This document shows, one piece after another, positions 22,158 to 34,500 of a stretch of 64,000 bases of DNA. Where the stretch lies: assembly GCF_030936135.1 (NCBI RefSeq), contig NC_082637.1, positions 5,035,001 to 5,099,000 of the forward strand, in the 5' to 3' direction. Every line of letters starts with the position of its first letter. Within the stretch, counting starts at the first letter, position 1. The DNA comes from Gavia stellata. Taxonomy: Eukaryota; Chordata; Aves; Gaviiformes; Gaviidae. Under the pieces are notes generated by a model that did not search any database, had not been told where the DNA came from, and was given only the letters and a program-made list of their open reading frames with translations. A program made the position numbers and the translations under genes.

Positions 22158-23935
22158 CAGCACTGAGCTCGCAGAATCATGCAATGTTGATTACTCTGGT
22201 TTACATTTAATGTTGTTATTGCACAAGTAGTTTTTACGTTTCAGAGTTCCACTTTTAAGTCAGAAATGTGAATGAGAAAACTTGCCAGTGTGCAGTTCCC
22301 CTCTTGAAGGTTTTCTTTCTTTTCTTTTGATTTGTAGGCTGGTGGAATTGCTTAGTTTTTGTTGACTGAAAACACTTGAATATCTTCCTGTGTATGGTGC
22401 GTGTCTGAGAGGAGGGTACCTGAGAGTAGATGTACAAATCATTAGACAGCAGAGCTCATCCTGTAGCATCTTAAGTTTTTGCTTTGTGCCTTTTTTTATT
22501 TTCCAACGTGTCATTGCTCAGGCAGTTCCAAGTGTGTAGAGGATTGCGTATAAAAGAGGTTTTCACTGTCTTAACCAGGATACCTCTAAATCTTATGTGA
22601 GTGTGTTTTTGGAGACTGGTGAAGTCCCTGTATTTGGAAAGATAGTGTTTTAAATCTTGACCTTTTTTTGATCTCCCCCAGAAAGGTGTGGTTGAAAGGC
22701 ATGCCTACAATCTTCTCCCACTTCTGTAAATACAAACTAAAACTTGAACTTAAGAACTTTGGTTTTTTTTTTTTTTCTATTTTCTAAGTATTAGTGAGTT
22801 TGCATCCATATTTCTTGACTAAATGCAGGTAATTTCTAGCCAAGTTCTCTTTAAGTCAGGTGATTTAAATCCAGAGACGGATTTTCTGGATCACCGGTGT
22901 CTGGGGGGAAAACGGACAGTTATGTTCATGTTAGGTAGGATTCCTTAGTTCTGAAAATCTGGTTGTTTAGGAAATAGTGGCTTAACAATTGGACACCCAC
23001 CACTTAAGTTTATTCTTTTCCTCCTAGCTGGGCATGACACGACGGGATTTTAGATGACACTGTGAAAAGGTATTTAACTTGTATTAAATTTGGTGATCAC
23101 TTGTTAAAATTCTATTGCCAAAGCATGAACCATGAGCCTCTAAATCTATTGTTTAAGCTGAATGGTCACTGGTTTTGTTGCCTTGTCGTATCGTAAGATG
23201 CACCTTTGTTCAGGGAAAGCAGAAGGTGAGCTTCCCCAGTTGCTTGTCTAACATTGTCCTTTTTATCACTGACCTATTCAAGGTGGCCCAAGGTCCTGCA
23301 GTCCCAATCTGTACACCTCTATGAAGGAACAATGATTGCTTCTTCTCTTCCTCCATTAATTATGCCTTTATGTTTAGAACATGGTTACATGTTAAAATGT
23401 TAGTTCTGGTCACTACGTGAGGGAAATGTGCTACCTACTGTCTGGTCAATAATGCTTTGAAGTGTTGCTCTTAACTGTGGTTCTGGTGCTGGAGAACAAA
23501 TCACCTTTTTCTTCGTGACAGATTCTGCTAACTATGCCAGCTGGGTCATTAGATCACCTTCATCTTAATGTGGTCTTAGAGTTCTTTGCTCTATCTGCGA
23601 GCCTATAAATATATATATATACATATGTACATCCCTCTGTATATTAACCAGATATCGATGCAGCATGTTTTTTAACAGACTTTTTTGTAAAGTTCATATC
23701 TGGAAGAATACATTCTGCTGGTTCTTTTCCCCCAAAGACTTAAAAGCACTGATTTTATTAGATTTAATGTTATTGATCAGTTGCATAAAAATGTGAAAAA
23801 GTCAGAAATATATGTGGTTGACATGCACTTTTAAAATGAGATATTGTTTCAGCTGTTAAGTTTTTACAAATGTTGTATTTATAACATGCTATGTCTGCAA
23901 AGACCATGCAAAATAAAAATGAAAAATCAAGTAAT
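22158..23935 (+). other. EPG5: EPG5 3' untranslated region (inferred)
   Basis: A low-GC stretch follows the stop with no recognisable coding. An AATAAA at 23912-23917 is the best poly(A) signal, about 1.75 kb after the stop. The UTR contains TATATA-type AT runs (about 23607-23625) and T tracts (22760-22775). The exact end is inferred from the signal alone. Confidence 0.5.
23912..23917 (+). terminator. Candidate poly(A) signal of EPG5
   Basis: AATAAA in a T/A-rich context, with GTAATTTGTG about 18 bases downstream as a possible GT-rich element. It is the first canonical signal in a plausible setting after the EPG5 stop. No expression evidence is available. Confidence 0.45.
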
Positions 23936-26900
23936 TTGTGACAAACGCCATGATATTTTGAACTTGCTAGAAGAATCCATATCAGGTAATACGTAATTGT
24001 TTTTGGAGGTGAAAGTGTGATGAGGGAATGCCATGCAATTGCTCAGTTGATGGAGGTCTGAAGACTCTTCTCTTTGACATCCTGGATTTAATATATATGT
24101 GATACAGCAACCTGGTTTTTGTGCCCAGAGCCCAGAAAGCTCAGCTATGTAATGGCAGAAATAATGCTGCTCTGTCCTGGCAAAATCCCGCAAACCTCTG
24201 TGGTAATGTGACCGTAGGGTGATGCACTGGTTCTGTTCTTCCAGCACTCACAACTGACCCAGACTGTGGAATTTGGTATTTATCCCAAATGAGGGGAAGG
24301 CTGGTGGTGTGGGGGGTAGTAGGGGAAAACTGGGCCTCTGGTGCTGGTGGGACAACTTTCTTGGTGGACAGGGCTGGACCAGGCTGGGGTCACTGCTGTC
24401 AGCGAACAGCATTGACACCAACGTCATCTCCATCTGTCATGACCATTGAAACAGCTTCTTTAATAACTTGCTGCTTAAAATGTAACAGAAATGATGCTGT
24501 TGGCTTTTTTTCCCATTTCTTGATCTAATAATTGTGATGTAAATGACTTGTTTTATTACGGTTAAAGTACTCACTGAATAATACTAAGGTAGGCCCTAAG
24601 AAAAAGGGAGAATTCACAGGGAGCTGCTATTTTTGATGTACGTGTTACCCACAAACCAATCTGCTGGCTTCTCGGAGAGTGGTAGAAGTCTGAACCTGTG
24701 CTTTCCTCAAATACAGGGGAGCGGTTTTATGAACTGACAGATCCCCTGGCAGTTCTCTGTCACAAATGTGCACTCCAGGGCTTGGGGTCTCATTCTCCAG
24801 ATGGTGCCCAACAGATTGACTTTTCGTTTCTTCTGGTTTTACTGGAAGGACTTTCACGTTCCCAGCATCTCCCACCCTCCCTCCTACCCAAACTGCTTTG
24901 TGTTCTTGTTCGCATCATAAAGGTAACCAGGTAATCTCAGAAGGAAAATGGAGTTTTGTGTTGTTTTCAGCATTGTAGATTGCGGTGGGAAGAGATGAAA
25001 TTGGAATGTCAGCCGCTTAATAACAAGCATGCCTTTTGGATAATTTGCGCAGTCTAGTCGGAGGATGAGTGTCTGTGGCTTTTTGAATGTTTGAATCGCG
25101 CAGCAATTGTTGCATCGGGGTGAATTGTTGCCTGTGGATCGCAGCTTAAATATTTGTTAAGAAAATAAGGCCAAATAGGAAAATGGATATAACAGCTGAA
25201 TGTGACATTAACTTAAGTCAGTGGAATGGAAAACCAGAAGTCATGAAACGTGCAGGCAGCGCTTTCTATGCAGGCTGACTACAGCATCCCACAGGGGCCG
25301 GGGGGTTGTGGTGATGGGAGTTGGTGGTGTTTGCTCTGGAAGCTAAAGTGCTCGACGGTGATGGCCAAATCCCTCCAAACCCTGACTATGCATAAACTGG
25401 GGGGAAAAAGGGGGAGGAACTGGAACACACTTGTTAGGCCAAATGAGTTCAGTACTAGAAACCTCCTGGCATGTGCCCTGCTGTGTTTTGTCTCTCCAGT
25501 ATATACTGGTTTGAGTCCCCCGTGAGGACCAGGGCCTGGTGACATGGGGCTTCTTCCTTCCGTACTTGCAGGGCAGGTGCTCTGCGGTGGACACCCACCA
25601 CACCGTCACCTCTGTGTGTAATCCTGAGCCATAAGCTCTCAGCTGGTTCATCATCCACCCCTGGCCAGTGCCCTGTGCGTTCCCGCTGCGCTCTCACATA
25701 AAGGACAACTCCTCGTCCTCGCTGTCACACCTTGTCCTTCCTGAAGAGGCAATACCCATCCATGGCAGCGCTTGTGAGCTATCCTGCATCTCCATGATCT
25801 CAGTGGGATTGTAGCCCTGCAACTGCACACGGACCTCTTAATTCCTCCTGCTTGTTCCCCCAACTTGAGAGGCAGCTGGTTGTGCTGATTCCTCAGAAAA
25901 GGTATGAGAGCTTTCCCCACAACGCTGTCCTGTAGGCACTTCTTTATTCTGTGCGTACACTGAAGTGGGCTCCTTCCACCTCATTTTGTTGATTATGAGG
26001 TCTCTCCTTTGCACATCACCCCACACGTTCTGCTTTCCAAAGGATGAAACAGCAAGAGAGAAACGTTGAGAGCAGACTCTTCCCATTGAGGAGCAATCTT
26101 GCAGGGATGGGTTCGAGAGGTCCCTCACTGGGGAGAGGGGCAGGATTCAGGCAAAACTCATTTTTGTGCCTTTCCTAGCGTCCAGGGCTGCGGTGGGTTC
26201 CTGTACCCGGATGCCTTTGTTCTCCCATTTGCTGCACTAACGTGGGCTGTGCTCTGGAAGCCAACGAAGTAAAAGTCGGATAGTGCTGATCCATGAGTTT
26301 CCTCACATCTAAGTTACTGCAGCTGTTTTGTGAGATCCGTTTGCTGGCAGTGCTCCGAGTGTAGGGTGCTGACAACACGCACCAGGGCACATTCAGTGCA
26401 TCCCAGGTGGTTTTGGGGCGGGAGGTCTGATGCTTCTATTTGGACCCAAACTATTTGAGTTAAAGAAGTAGTTTTCAAGAGAAAAATCCTGTAAGCCAAG
26501 CCTCAATCCCATACACGGGTAGAAATGGCTTCTCATTACTCTAATGTATGTCTATAAATCATAAGGGCTCAGAAATTCAATTCAGTTTGTCCAGTTGGTA
26601 TCTCAGAGGTCTCTCTTCCTGTGAAACTGAGCTTACTGGTCCACGACTGTGCTGTCTGCTGTGACTTCCTTTTTGTCTTTGCATCTCTTCCTATTTCTAT
26701 TAAACCTGGCTTTGCCGCTGCTGAGATTTTTAAACTGGGATTTAAAAGACCAGGTTCAAGTATTTTTGCATTTATTTTATTTTTTCCATGTTATCCTGGC
26801 CAAGTCATTTAAAGTTGCGCTTTACTTTTCCAGCGCGGGTGTTATGAAGAGGTGAACTTTAAAATAATAATTCCCAGGCTGGGGATGAACTTGCAAGCCG

Positions 26901-27374
26901 GACCACAGGCTTGATGGTAATTCAGTAGCCGCTTGGGCTCCTGGCCAGCGGTGGTTGTTACCAGAAGCGAGATCGTTAGGGGAAGAGTTTTGGAGCTGCT
27001 GCGCTGGAATGGTTGCACAAAGCATTGAATCCAGTGATATAAACCTGAAAGTAGGTTCTTGTCACTACTACTTCTCTCTTTCCATACTTTCTCCTCCTCC
27101 TCTATGCCAACCTGTTGCTCTTCACAGCCTTCTCCTGGACGTTTGTCTGCCTGATCAAGACTTCAGATTGACTTGCATCAGCCTGTACCGTAAGCTGGGT
27201 CTGTTTGCCTGGTCCTGGAGCATGTTCACAGTTGGGTTAGAGACTTGTCTGTGGATGGCCGGTGACTTTGTAGTGGTGACTTTGTCTCAGAAGAATTTAA
27301 GAGGTGAGTAGTCAGGCCTTAAAGGAACTTTTTCATGTAACACAGAGATGGAAACAGTTTAGAAATAATTTTCT

Positions 27375-27409
27375 TTGGCTTTTTTTTTAAAAAAAAAAAA
27401 AAAAGCCAA
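27375..27409. repeat. T9/A16 palindrome
   Basis: TTGGC plus nine T, then sixteen A, then GCCAA. Perfect 14-bp complementary arms are separated by seven A. This is a simple-sequence structure in the EPG5-SIGLEC15 interval. Confidence 0.75.
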
Positions 27410-27642
27410 TTTGGTTTATTGGAACGTTTTCACAGCATATTTATCACAAAGCTCTGAGATTCTGCTTGTGTGTGCTTGTGGGCACTAGGAGCTGCAGTAG
27501 AGTTACAATACAGACCACCCTTTGCACGTCTTCCTTTCAGCTCTACCAGCTTTTGGAAAACCTCTTCTCCTTTTTGCTTGGACTCCTCTTGAAAATTAAG
27601 ATTTCCTTTAAACTCTTAAATAAACTCTTCTGGAAGTTAAGG

Positions 27643-27662
27643 AATAATAATAATAATAATAA
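27643..27662. repeat. (AAT)n microsatellite
   Basis: About seven AAT units. Unremarkable. Confidence 0.85.
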
Positions 27663-29970
27663 ATCCCTGCAGAAATTCCAGAAGCATTTTTTCACAGCTG
27701 GTATTTGAAACGTGAAAATACTTCACTTGCTGGCTCTAGGAAGCTGCATGTGGTTTGACAAGTGGAGCGGTGAAAACTGCTTTTGGAAGTAACATTTGAA
27801 AAATGCCAAAGCAAAAAGATGTGCAAAAATGGTAAATTGTTATCTGCTTACTAAACACTATCTGATATGGGCTAAAAACACACAGGTTGGTTAGAACTGA
27901 TGTCTTGCGTAGATCCTCTTCTGCTCTTCCAGCTCCGTCCCTCTTTGTTTTTAATTTTCTTTCATCTGTCTTCCCTTTTAAAGGCTTCTCTTGCTTGTAA
28001 GCAGCAGCAGGGATGGAAAACATGCACCTGCAAGGCCTGTTTGACCTCCTGGGCATCAGTCAACGGCATCAGTCTTAGTTCACTGGGAAAAGGCACCCTG
28101 GTACAGAGCAGACAGGAATTCGAACTGTGCAAGCGGGTGCAGATGGGAGCGCCCAGGTCCTCAGCTGCATCTCGATGCTGTTCCTTCTGTCGGCAAAGTC
28201 TGGCTGCCGCAGTGTCTGCGGTCAAAGTTCTCGTAGGTGGAGTCTTGCAGCTGTGGCCTGGCAGTGGAAGAAGTGAATAAGGTGAAGACACATTTCTGGC
28301 TGCTCTAGACTTTGTAAGTGGCTTCAACTAGTAGTTAAGGAGTGTCAGAGTAAGTGTTGGCAATGCTGTCTGAAACGGATCCTCCCCTCTGCAGCAGGTA
28401 GTTTTTAAGTGTCTGAGTTGCATCTAATGTTTTACATCTTAAAGCATCCAGACTGCTCTCCTACACCGTTAGCATTAACTCCTACTACTGTCCTGCTGCT
28501 CAGAGCCTCAGGAGGGTGTGCAAACCTCTCCCGAAAAGGATCTTCTCGTGTAGAGCATGGAGGATCTTAGTTTTAAGCTTTCATCTATGTACGTATCTAT
28601 ACAAATATTATCAAGGGTGCAGTGTTAGACACTGTTAAATCAGCAAAAACTATGCTTTTGCAAATAATTATTATGAATTTAACTGTAGGATTAAATTCCC
28701 CGTTGCTTCTTTGGCTGTGTCCTGATGCCGTACACTTGACTGTCCTGCTGAAAGGGCCATCTTTCTTGGTTGAGGTGGGGGAAGGAAGTGTCACATAAGA
28801 ATAACTCAGGTTGGAAGGGAGCAGTCCCAGGCGGATGTAATTATGCTGACCTCAGATACAGCTTCTTTAGGTTTAGCCTAAGGGTTGGTTTTGGGTTTTA
28901 GTCAGGTTTTCCGCCCCTCACCCCGTCCCTTTCTAGCTTGGACACTCCTGACAGCTGTGGTGGTCAAGAACAGCATTGTGCTGGGTAATGGGAAATGCCA
29001 AAGGTACTGTGGGAGCGTCGTATGGATACCAGCCAAAGCATCGGGCCCTTCCACACCTGAGCTGGCTCTGAGGTGGGCTGTTCGGCATCTCCATACCTTC
29101 TTCCATACTTAACAGAGCTCATCAGGCCTTTTTTTGATATGGGCCCTTTTTCTGCCCCATTAGAGACTGGGGTGCAGTGTGGGGGGAAGATTTCTGTTGC
29201 ACAGAGTTTCCCTCTCTCATTCATCATTCATCAGCCTGCCACAGATGCCATCCCAGCCTGTTCCCCTCACCTGTCCCTTGGGGGGGCTGGTTCTTTTGCT
29301 AGTATAATGTGGCTTCCTACCACTGTCTGGCCCTGTGGTCCACCTAAACTTCTGCTAGCCCCTTGCTGCTGCAGCATCCATCTGCCACAGTCTCTCCAAT
29401 CTGCTGCCCCAGTCAGTTGTCTTCACATCAGCGGGGTCTCTTCTCGGCTGTACCCAAGCCAGAGCCTCCTCCCAGCAGTGCCCAAGCCTTGGTCCCTCAC
29501 ACTGGCTCCCCTGGCCATCAGCCCAACCCTGTCCCTGTCCCAGGAGCCTGCTTTTGGGCCGGAAGGTTGTTGCTGAGACCAAGGACACGTTGCATTTCTC
29601 TCCCTAGCCATCTCCACCCTCCTGGCTGGATAACATGAGTAGAAGGCAGTATGTCCTTACCGGGCCAGGCTGGATGAGGCAGAGGAGGGACCTGTGAAGT
29701 GGGAAGGAAGATGTGGGTTAGCAATGTGGTTGGGGTGAGCTGGGGAGCCAGGACTGACCTAGGGCTGTTGGAAAGCTGCACTGGAGGCCGGTTGTCAACC
29801 TGGTGAATGGGGAGAAGACCTTTTGTCAGGCACATGTTCTCCTTCCTGAGGGTGGGAATTTGGCGCTAGAATATAAGGAGCAAAGCATTTCTGATTTGTC
29901 TTATAGCTTCTACAGTTTGAGGCCAGCAGTGGCTTTCGCAAGGTGTTGACATCAGAGTGTCTCTACAGAT

Positions 29971-30492
29971 CGCAGAATCATTAAGGTTGGAAAAGACCTG
30001 TAAGATCATCAAGTCCAACCACCAACCCAACACCACCATGCCCACTAAACCATGTCCTGCAGTGCCACGTCCACATGTTCCTTCAACACCTCCAGGGATG
30101 GTGACTCCACCACCTCCCTGGGCAGCCTCTTCCAGTGCTTCACCACTCTCTCAATGAAGAAATTTTTCCTAATATCCAGCCTGAACCTCCCCTGACGCAA
30201 TTTGTGGCCATTTCCTGTTGTCCTGTTGCTAGTCACTTGGGAGAAGAGACCAACACCCACCTCTCTGCAACCCCCTTTCAGGTAATTGTAGAGAGCAATG
30301 AGGTCTCCCCTCAGCCTCCTCTTCTCCAGACTGAACAACCCCAGCTCCCTCAGCCGCTCCTTATCAGACTTGTGCTCCAGACCCCTCACCAGCTCCGTCG
30401 CCCTTCTCTGGACACACTCCAGCACCTCAATGTCCTTCTTGGAGTGAGGGGCCCAAAACTGAACACAGAATTCGAGGTGTGGCCAGCCTGCA
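29971..30492 (-). mobile_element. CR1 LINE, antisense to + strand, with long open RT remnant
   Basis: The 3' end is at 29971 (AGAATCATTAAGGTTGGAAA in + sense) and the 5' truncation is near 30490. On the minus strand one frame stays open for 165 codons (30542-30045). It reads as the C-terminal end of the CR1 ORF2 reverse transcriptase (blocks [32 protein letters not shown]). The open frame and low divergence suggest a fairly young insertion. It lies downstream of the SIGLEC15 exons. Confidence 0.93.
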
Positions 30493-31163
30493 AGGTGGAG
30501 CCCAGAGTCCCTCCCGGTCCCCTCCTCCTTGTGCCATTGCACAGCAGGGATGATGGGCTGGGGGCCTGCAGCCTCTGGGCTTCTTGGGAGGTCTCATCCC
30601 TCAGTCCCTGAGCTGATGCTCATCTTCTACAAGCTGGGGTTTCCCTGCTCTCATGGCCTTGGTGTGGCTGGGAGATGGGATTTCACTAATGACGAGGAAG
30701 CACCCGAGTAGCGAGGCCCGAGGGACCGAGAGCAGTGGTCTGTAAAACAAGGATGCCTACCCCAGGAGATTAAACCATCGTGTGGGATGCAGCAAAGATA
30801 AATCTTGCCCATGGGCTACAGGAGAAGAGGTAGTAATTAGTCTGCTTCAAGAAAAAAAATTAAGATTTTGGTTGTGTAGGCAATGGGTTCTCTGCCAATT
30901 GCCCATCTGTTAGTTTATTAATCTTTCTCCTTGGGTGCAGGCAAACTCCTGCTCCCTCTGGCTTGTCAAATATCCCTTCCTGAAGGAGACCTCTTGTCTA
31001 CAGGCTGTGACCAGCCAGCCAGGAGGTCCCTCTTACTTGTTCTCAGATTTCCCATTAGAAAAGTCCTTCTTCTAGGGTGGAAAATCCCAAAACAAACACA
31101 GTCCCTCCTGCCTGACTTTATCTGCTGCATCCCATCGCTGGTTACCAGCCTGATGGAGGAAGA
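30493..31163. other. SIGLEC15 3' flank or intron, nothing named
   Basis: This sits between the CR1 element and the SIGLEC15 transmembrane exon. It shows short chance ORFs only. It would be the 3'UTR if the read-through stop at 31166-31164 is used. Confidence 0.4.
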
Positions 31164-31189
31164 CTAGCGAGGGAAATAGCGATACGTAC

Positions 31190-31549
31190 CTCCTCTCGAG
31201 AAAACGGTGAAGCCCAGTATCACCAGCAAAATGAGCACTTTAATTCCCAGCGGCACAAAGATCAGGATCAGGAAGAAGGAGCTGTTGGATGCTTTGAATT
31301 TATAGAAGTACACAGCCCCCTCTGCTCTCCCGTGGCTGTTGACAGCAGTGCAGGTATATTTTCCATCATGGGTCAAGTACCGGAGCTCCTTGGTGACACG
31401 GTGGTTCATGCTGGTGATGGAGGTGAGGTTGCTGTAGGGCGGTCCGGTCCAGGTCAGAGCGGGCGCTGGCTCCCCCTCGGCAGTGCAGCGTGCCTGGAAG
31501 GTGCGATCCCCGTTGGAGCTGACGGTGATGTTAATGATCCTGGGGGCAG
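31190..31549 (-). CDS. SIGLEC15: SIGLEC15 C2-set and transmembrane exon
   Basis: On the minus strand the acceptor is TTTCTGCAG and the putative donor GTACGT after 31190. It encodes AAPRIINITV, a C2 Ig domain with the Cys pair (ARCTAEGE, YTCTAVNS) and Trp (LTWTG), a short stalk (NSS sequon), then about 23 hydrophobic residues with one Lys, and FSRG. If not spliced, the frame adds about nine residues and stops at 31166-31164. Confidence 0.92.
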
Positions 31550-34500
31550 CTGCAGAAATCGCAACAGGGGAGGGAAAGTGCATCAGGTTTCAAAGGCAGG
31601 TCTAACACAATGCACCTGGAATGAGCGCTTGGTCTTGGTGGACCCTCAGTGCGTTATATCAGGGTAATGTTGGGATCAAACCTCCCCTTCCTTGTTTTTC
31701 TTGGCACTTTCTTTCCCTAGATTTCCCCACCCTGCCTATGTTGGATAGAGGAGCAAAGGGATTCACCCAGCAAAGCCTGGGTGCCAGGATGTGTACTCTC
31801 TTTGTGTTTTATCCTTGCAGTGCCTTACGCAGTTTTCTGAGCTTCAGTCAACTTCAGCTGCTGTGACCTTCCATGGTGGCCAAAGGCAGAGGCACTGTGC
31901 TGTAGCAGGGCAATCCTCCGGGAAGATGGGTTGCTTTTTGCAGTTCCGCCGTGAATCGCAGCCCGGTGCCATCTGCTGTGTTAAGCACAGGTGCAGCTGG
32001 TGACCTTTTTTTGGACCGGTTGCATATGCACGTGGTCCAGGACAAGGCAACCATGGTGCTCTCCTGCAAGTGTCTCGTGGCTGTTCCCTTGGTTTCTGGC
32101 CTCCAGAGCACACACAGAGGGATCTGTTTGTGCCAGCCCTTTGCTCGGTGCCTGAAACTTGCCAGATTTGGCAAATTATTGATAGGGAACATTTCCACTC
32201 TTTGCTACAACCTCTTTTTGATGTTTTCTTCCAACCCAATAGCTGGTGTAGCTTCCTGGTTGCTTTGGGGTACCAAGATAGGGCCACTCATTTTGTACCC
32301 TGTATTTGTAGCGTATGGGATTGTGTGACTGAATGAACAAGACCATTTGGGGGATGCAAAATGTTGAGAGGCACTGTTGAACATGTCATCTTTTGTCTAG
32401 TCTGCTAAGGAAGCGTAGTTGATATGACCAAGCTTGTCTCACCCGTTGGTCCTCTCCTCTTGGACCTGTTGGCCCATTTAATGCATTTGGTTCCTAAAGA
32501 CATTGTGAAAACTGAAGGGAACTAAATGAGTGTCCTCACGGAGGAAAAGTAGTTCAATATTTATCTTATTTTTTGTCAGGCTGGACAGCAAATGCATAGC
32601 TTGCAACCACCTACAGCATCTCTTCCCTCTTGTCTATGTAATGCAGGAGGAGTTTGAGGCTGGAGGACGGATCTGTAAGAAAGCTTGTGTCGGTTGTCAC
32701 GTGTCTGCGTGTTTTGGTGTTTAAATTAACCTTTTAAGCATTGTTTAACCCCTCCCATTCATACTGCCGGGGCCCACTCCCAAAGTGGGGTGCAGCCTGG
32801 GTACCATATCTGCTTATGTTATCATTCCTCTAATGTTAAAATCTGGGCAGCCCCTGAGACACAGATTTTGCTGCCATCCTGCCCTGGTCATGCTGCGTGT
32901 GTGGGTGTTTAGGAGCTGCTCCAAGTGAAGGAGACCCTTGGTCATGCTATGTGTCTAGGTGCTTAGAAGCTGCTCCACGTGACTCGACTACACAGCAGTT
33001 CCCAAGAAGTAACAGAGCTTGTCTTCAGGTCCCATCTGGATGCCCGCAGTGCACAGCAGGCATAAGGCAGTTTCACTTCACGAGCAAAATGACCCAACAC
33101 ACGGCACCTTTGCACTCATGGGTGAAGTCTGAGTCTGTTCCCGAGGCCACCTGGGTCTCCTAGTGCTTCCTCGAACTGCAAGCACACCCGGGGAGATGGG
33201 GTTAGCGCTTTCCTGAACAGGGTCTCCTTATAACTGAACTCTGGGTCTGAACAAAGCACATCACAGCCTGGGGGTGCATTTGACACGGGCACTGTAGAAG
33301 CCCTGGGCACGAAAGGACACAGCCGGGGCTGTGTGCCTGTGCTGGAGACTCACCTCTGCTTGTTCTACTGTGTCTCTGCTGTGCTGAGCCGCTCTAAAAG
33401 GTGGTTTTTCAGCCATATTATTCAGCTGACAGAGAAAACAAGTCCTGCTGCAGCGGTGGGCTCTTGTGTTGGGTTTCTGTACTATGAGCAGCGCGTGGGC
33501 TTCGGTGGGAGCTGACGGGCAGTGTGTGACTTTGAGATTCAGATTTTGGCTGCTGTGTGGTTCACCTCCTCTGTATTTCTCTCCTTCCCTGTGTCTATCC
33601 AGACTACAGACTCCGCAGGAAGGAGCAACACCCTGTGTACGTCTGTCCGACAGCTATCGCGATGGGTCCCAAGCTTATTTGGGGATCCAAATGTCACTTC
33701 CATGCAGACATCCACCCTGTGGATGGACTTTGCACCTTGTGCGACTGTTGTCTAGTGTTGCCTCAACGATGCTTTGCCTTGTGGCTGTTGCCCCTGTGGC
33801 AATGACTGGAGGAGCCTCAGACCGTGTGCTCTCCAGAGGGACAGGATTGGGTGTGCTTAGCTAAGTGTGACCATGGCAGCTGGAGATGCTGCTTTCAGCC
33901 AGATATGGGTAAGAGCTCAGGGGTTTTTTTTTTTTTTTTCCCCCTCAGGATTCAAAATAGTGTTTCAGCCCAAGCTGGAGACAGTAAGAACCTTCAAGAG
34001 GAGGTGAAGCTCCTCCCTGTGTCCTCTAATCTGGCTGTAGCTCAATGGTCAGGTAAGCCCAAGGAGCTTTAGGTGTTAATAGAGACTGCCAGCTCCTTGA
34101 GTCTGACATGTGTTGATGAGAGCTGGTTTTCAGGCTGTTTGTACTTAACCTTTCCTGCTCCAGAGGAGTTTGGACCTATGGCACATGAATGCTGGCTATC
34201 TTGTCTTCCCAAACTCCTGTTAACCATCCAGGCCTGCTTGTGCTTACATTCGCTAACACATACTCAGCACCAAGGCTCTCCAGTTTAAATCCTGATAACA
34301 AGGACATCTTTTACCCCACCTCACGGGCTGCTGGCCCCAGCTTGCCTCTCTGCTGCCTGCACAGATCCTGTGCCGCAGGGACAAAGTGGCATCATAGAAT
34401 CACAGAATGGTTTGGGTTGGAAGGGGCCTTTAAATGTCATCTAGTCCAACCCCCCTGCAATGAGCATGGATGTCCAGGACTTGGGGCTGGTTCTTACCCC

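Larger units (their letters stand above)
23936..29970. other. Region between EPG5 and SIGLEC15 exons, no gene recognised
   Basis: This is the 3' flank of both convergent genes. It holds overlapping short ORFs on both strands (for example around 25.3-26.1 and 29.0-29.8 kb), none with family similarity or consistent splicing. Also present are a T9A16 palindrome at 27375-27409 and an AAT microsatellite at 27643-27662. The missing 3' exon or exons of SIGLEC15 may lie here or in 30.5-31.16 kb. I searched for the expected NYEN-type tail codons and did not find them. Confidence 0.5.

Noticed and set aside
25250-26130. Chain of overlapping ORFs, mostly on the minus strand
   Set aside because: Frames overlap each other out of phase, no family similarity, no splice logic. 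Explained by higher GC content.
29073-29840. Long + strand ORF (167 codons) and opposing ORFs
   Set aside because: Pro/Ser/Leu-rich low-information translation in both directions, typical of C-rich non-coding DNA.
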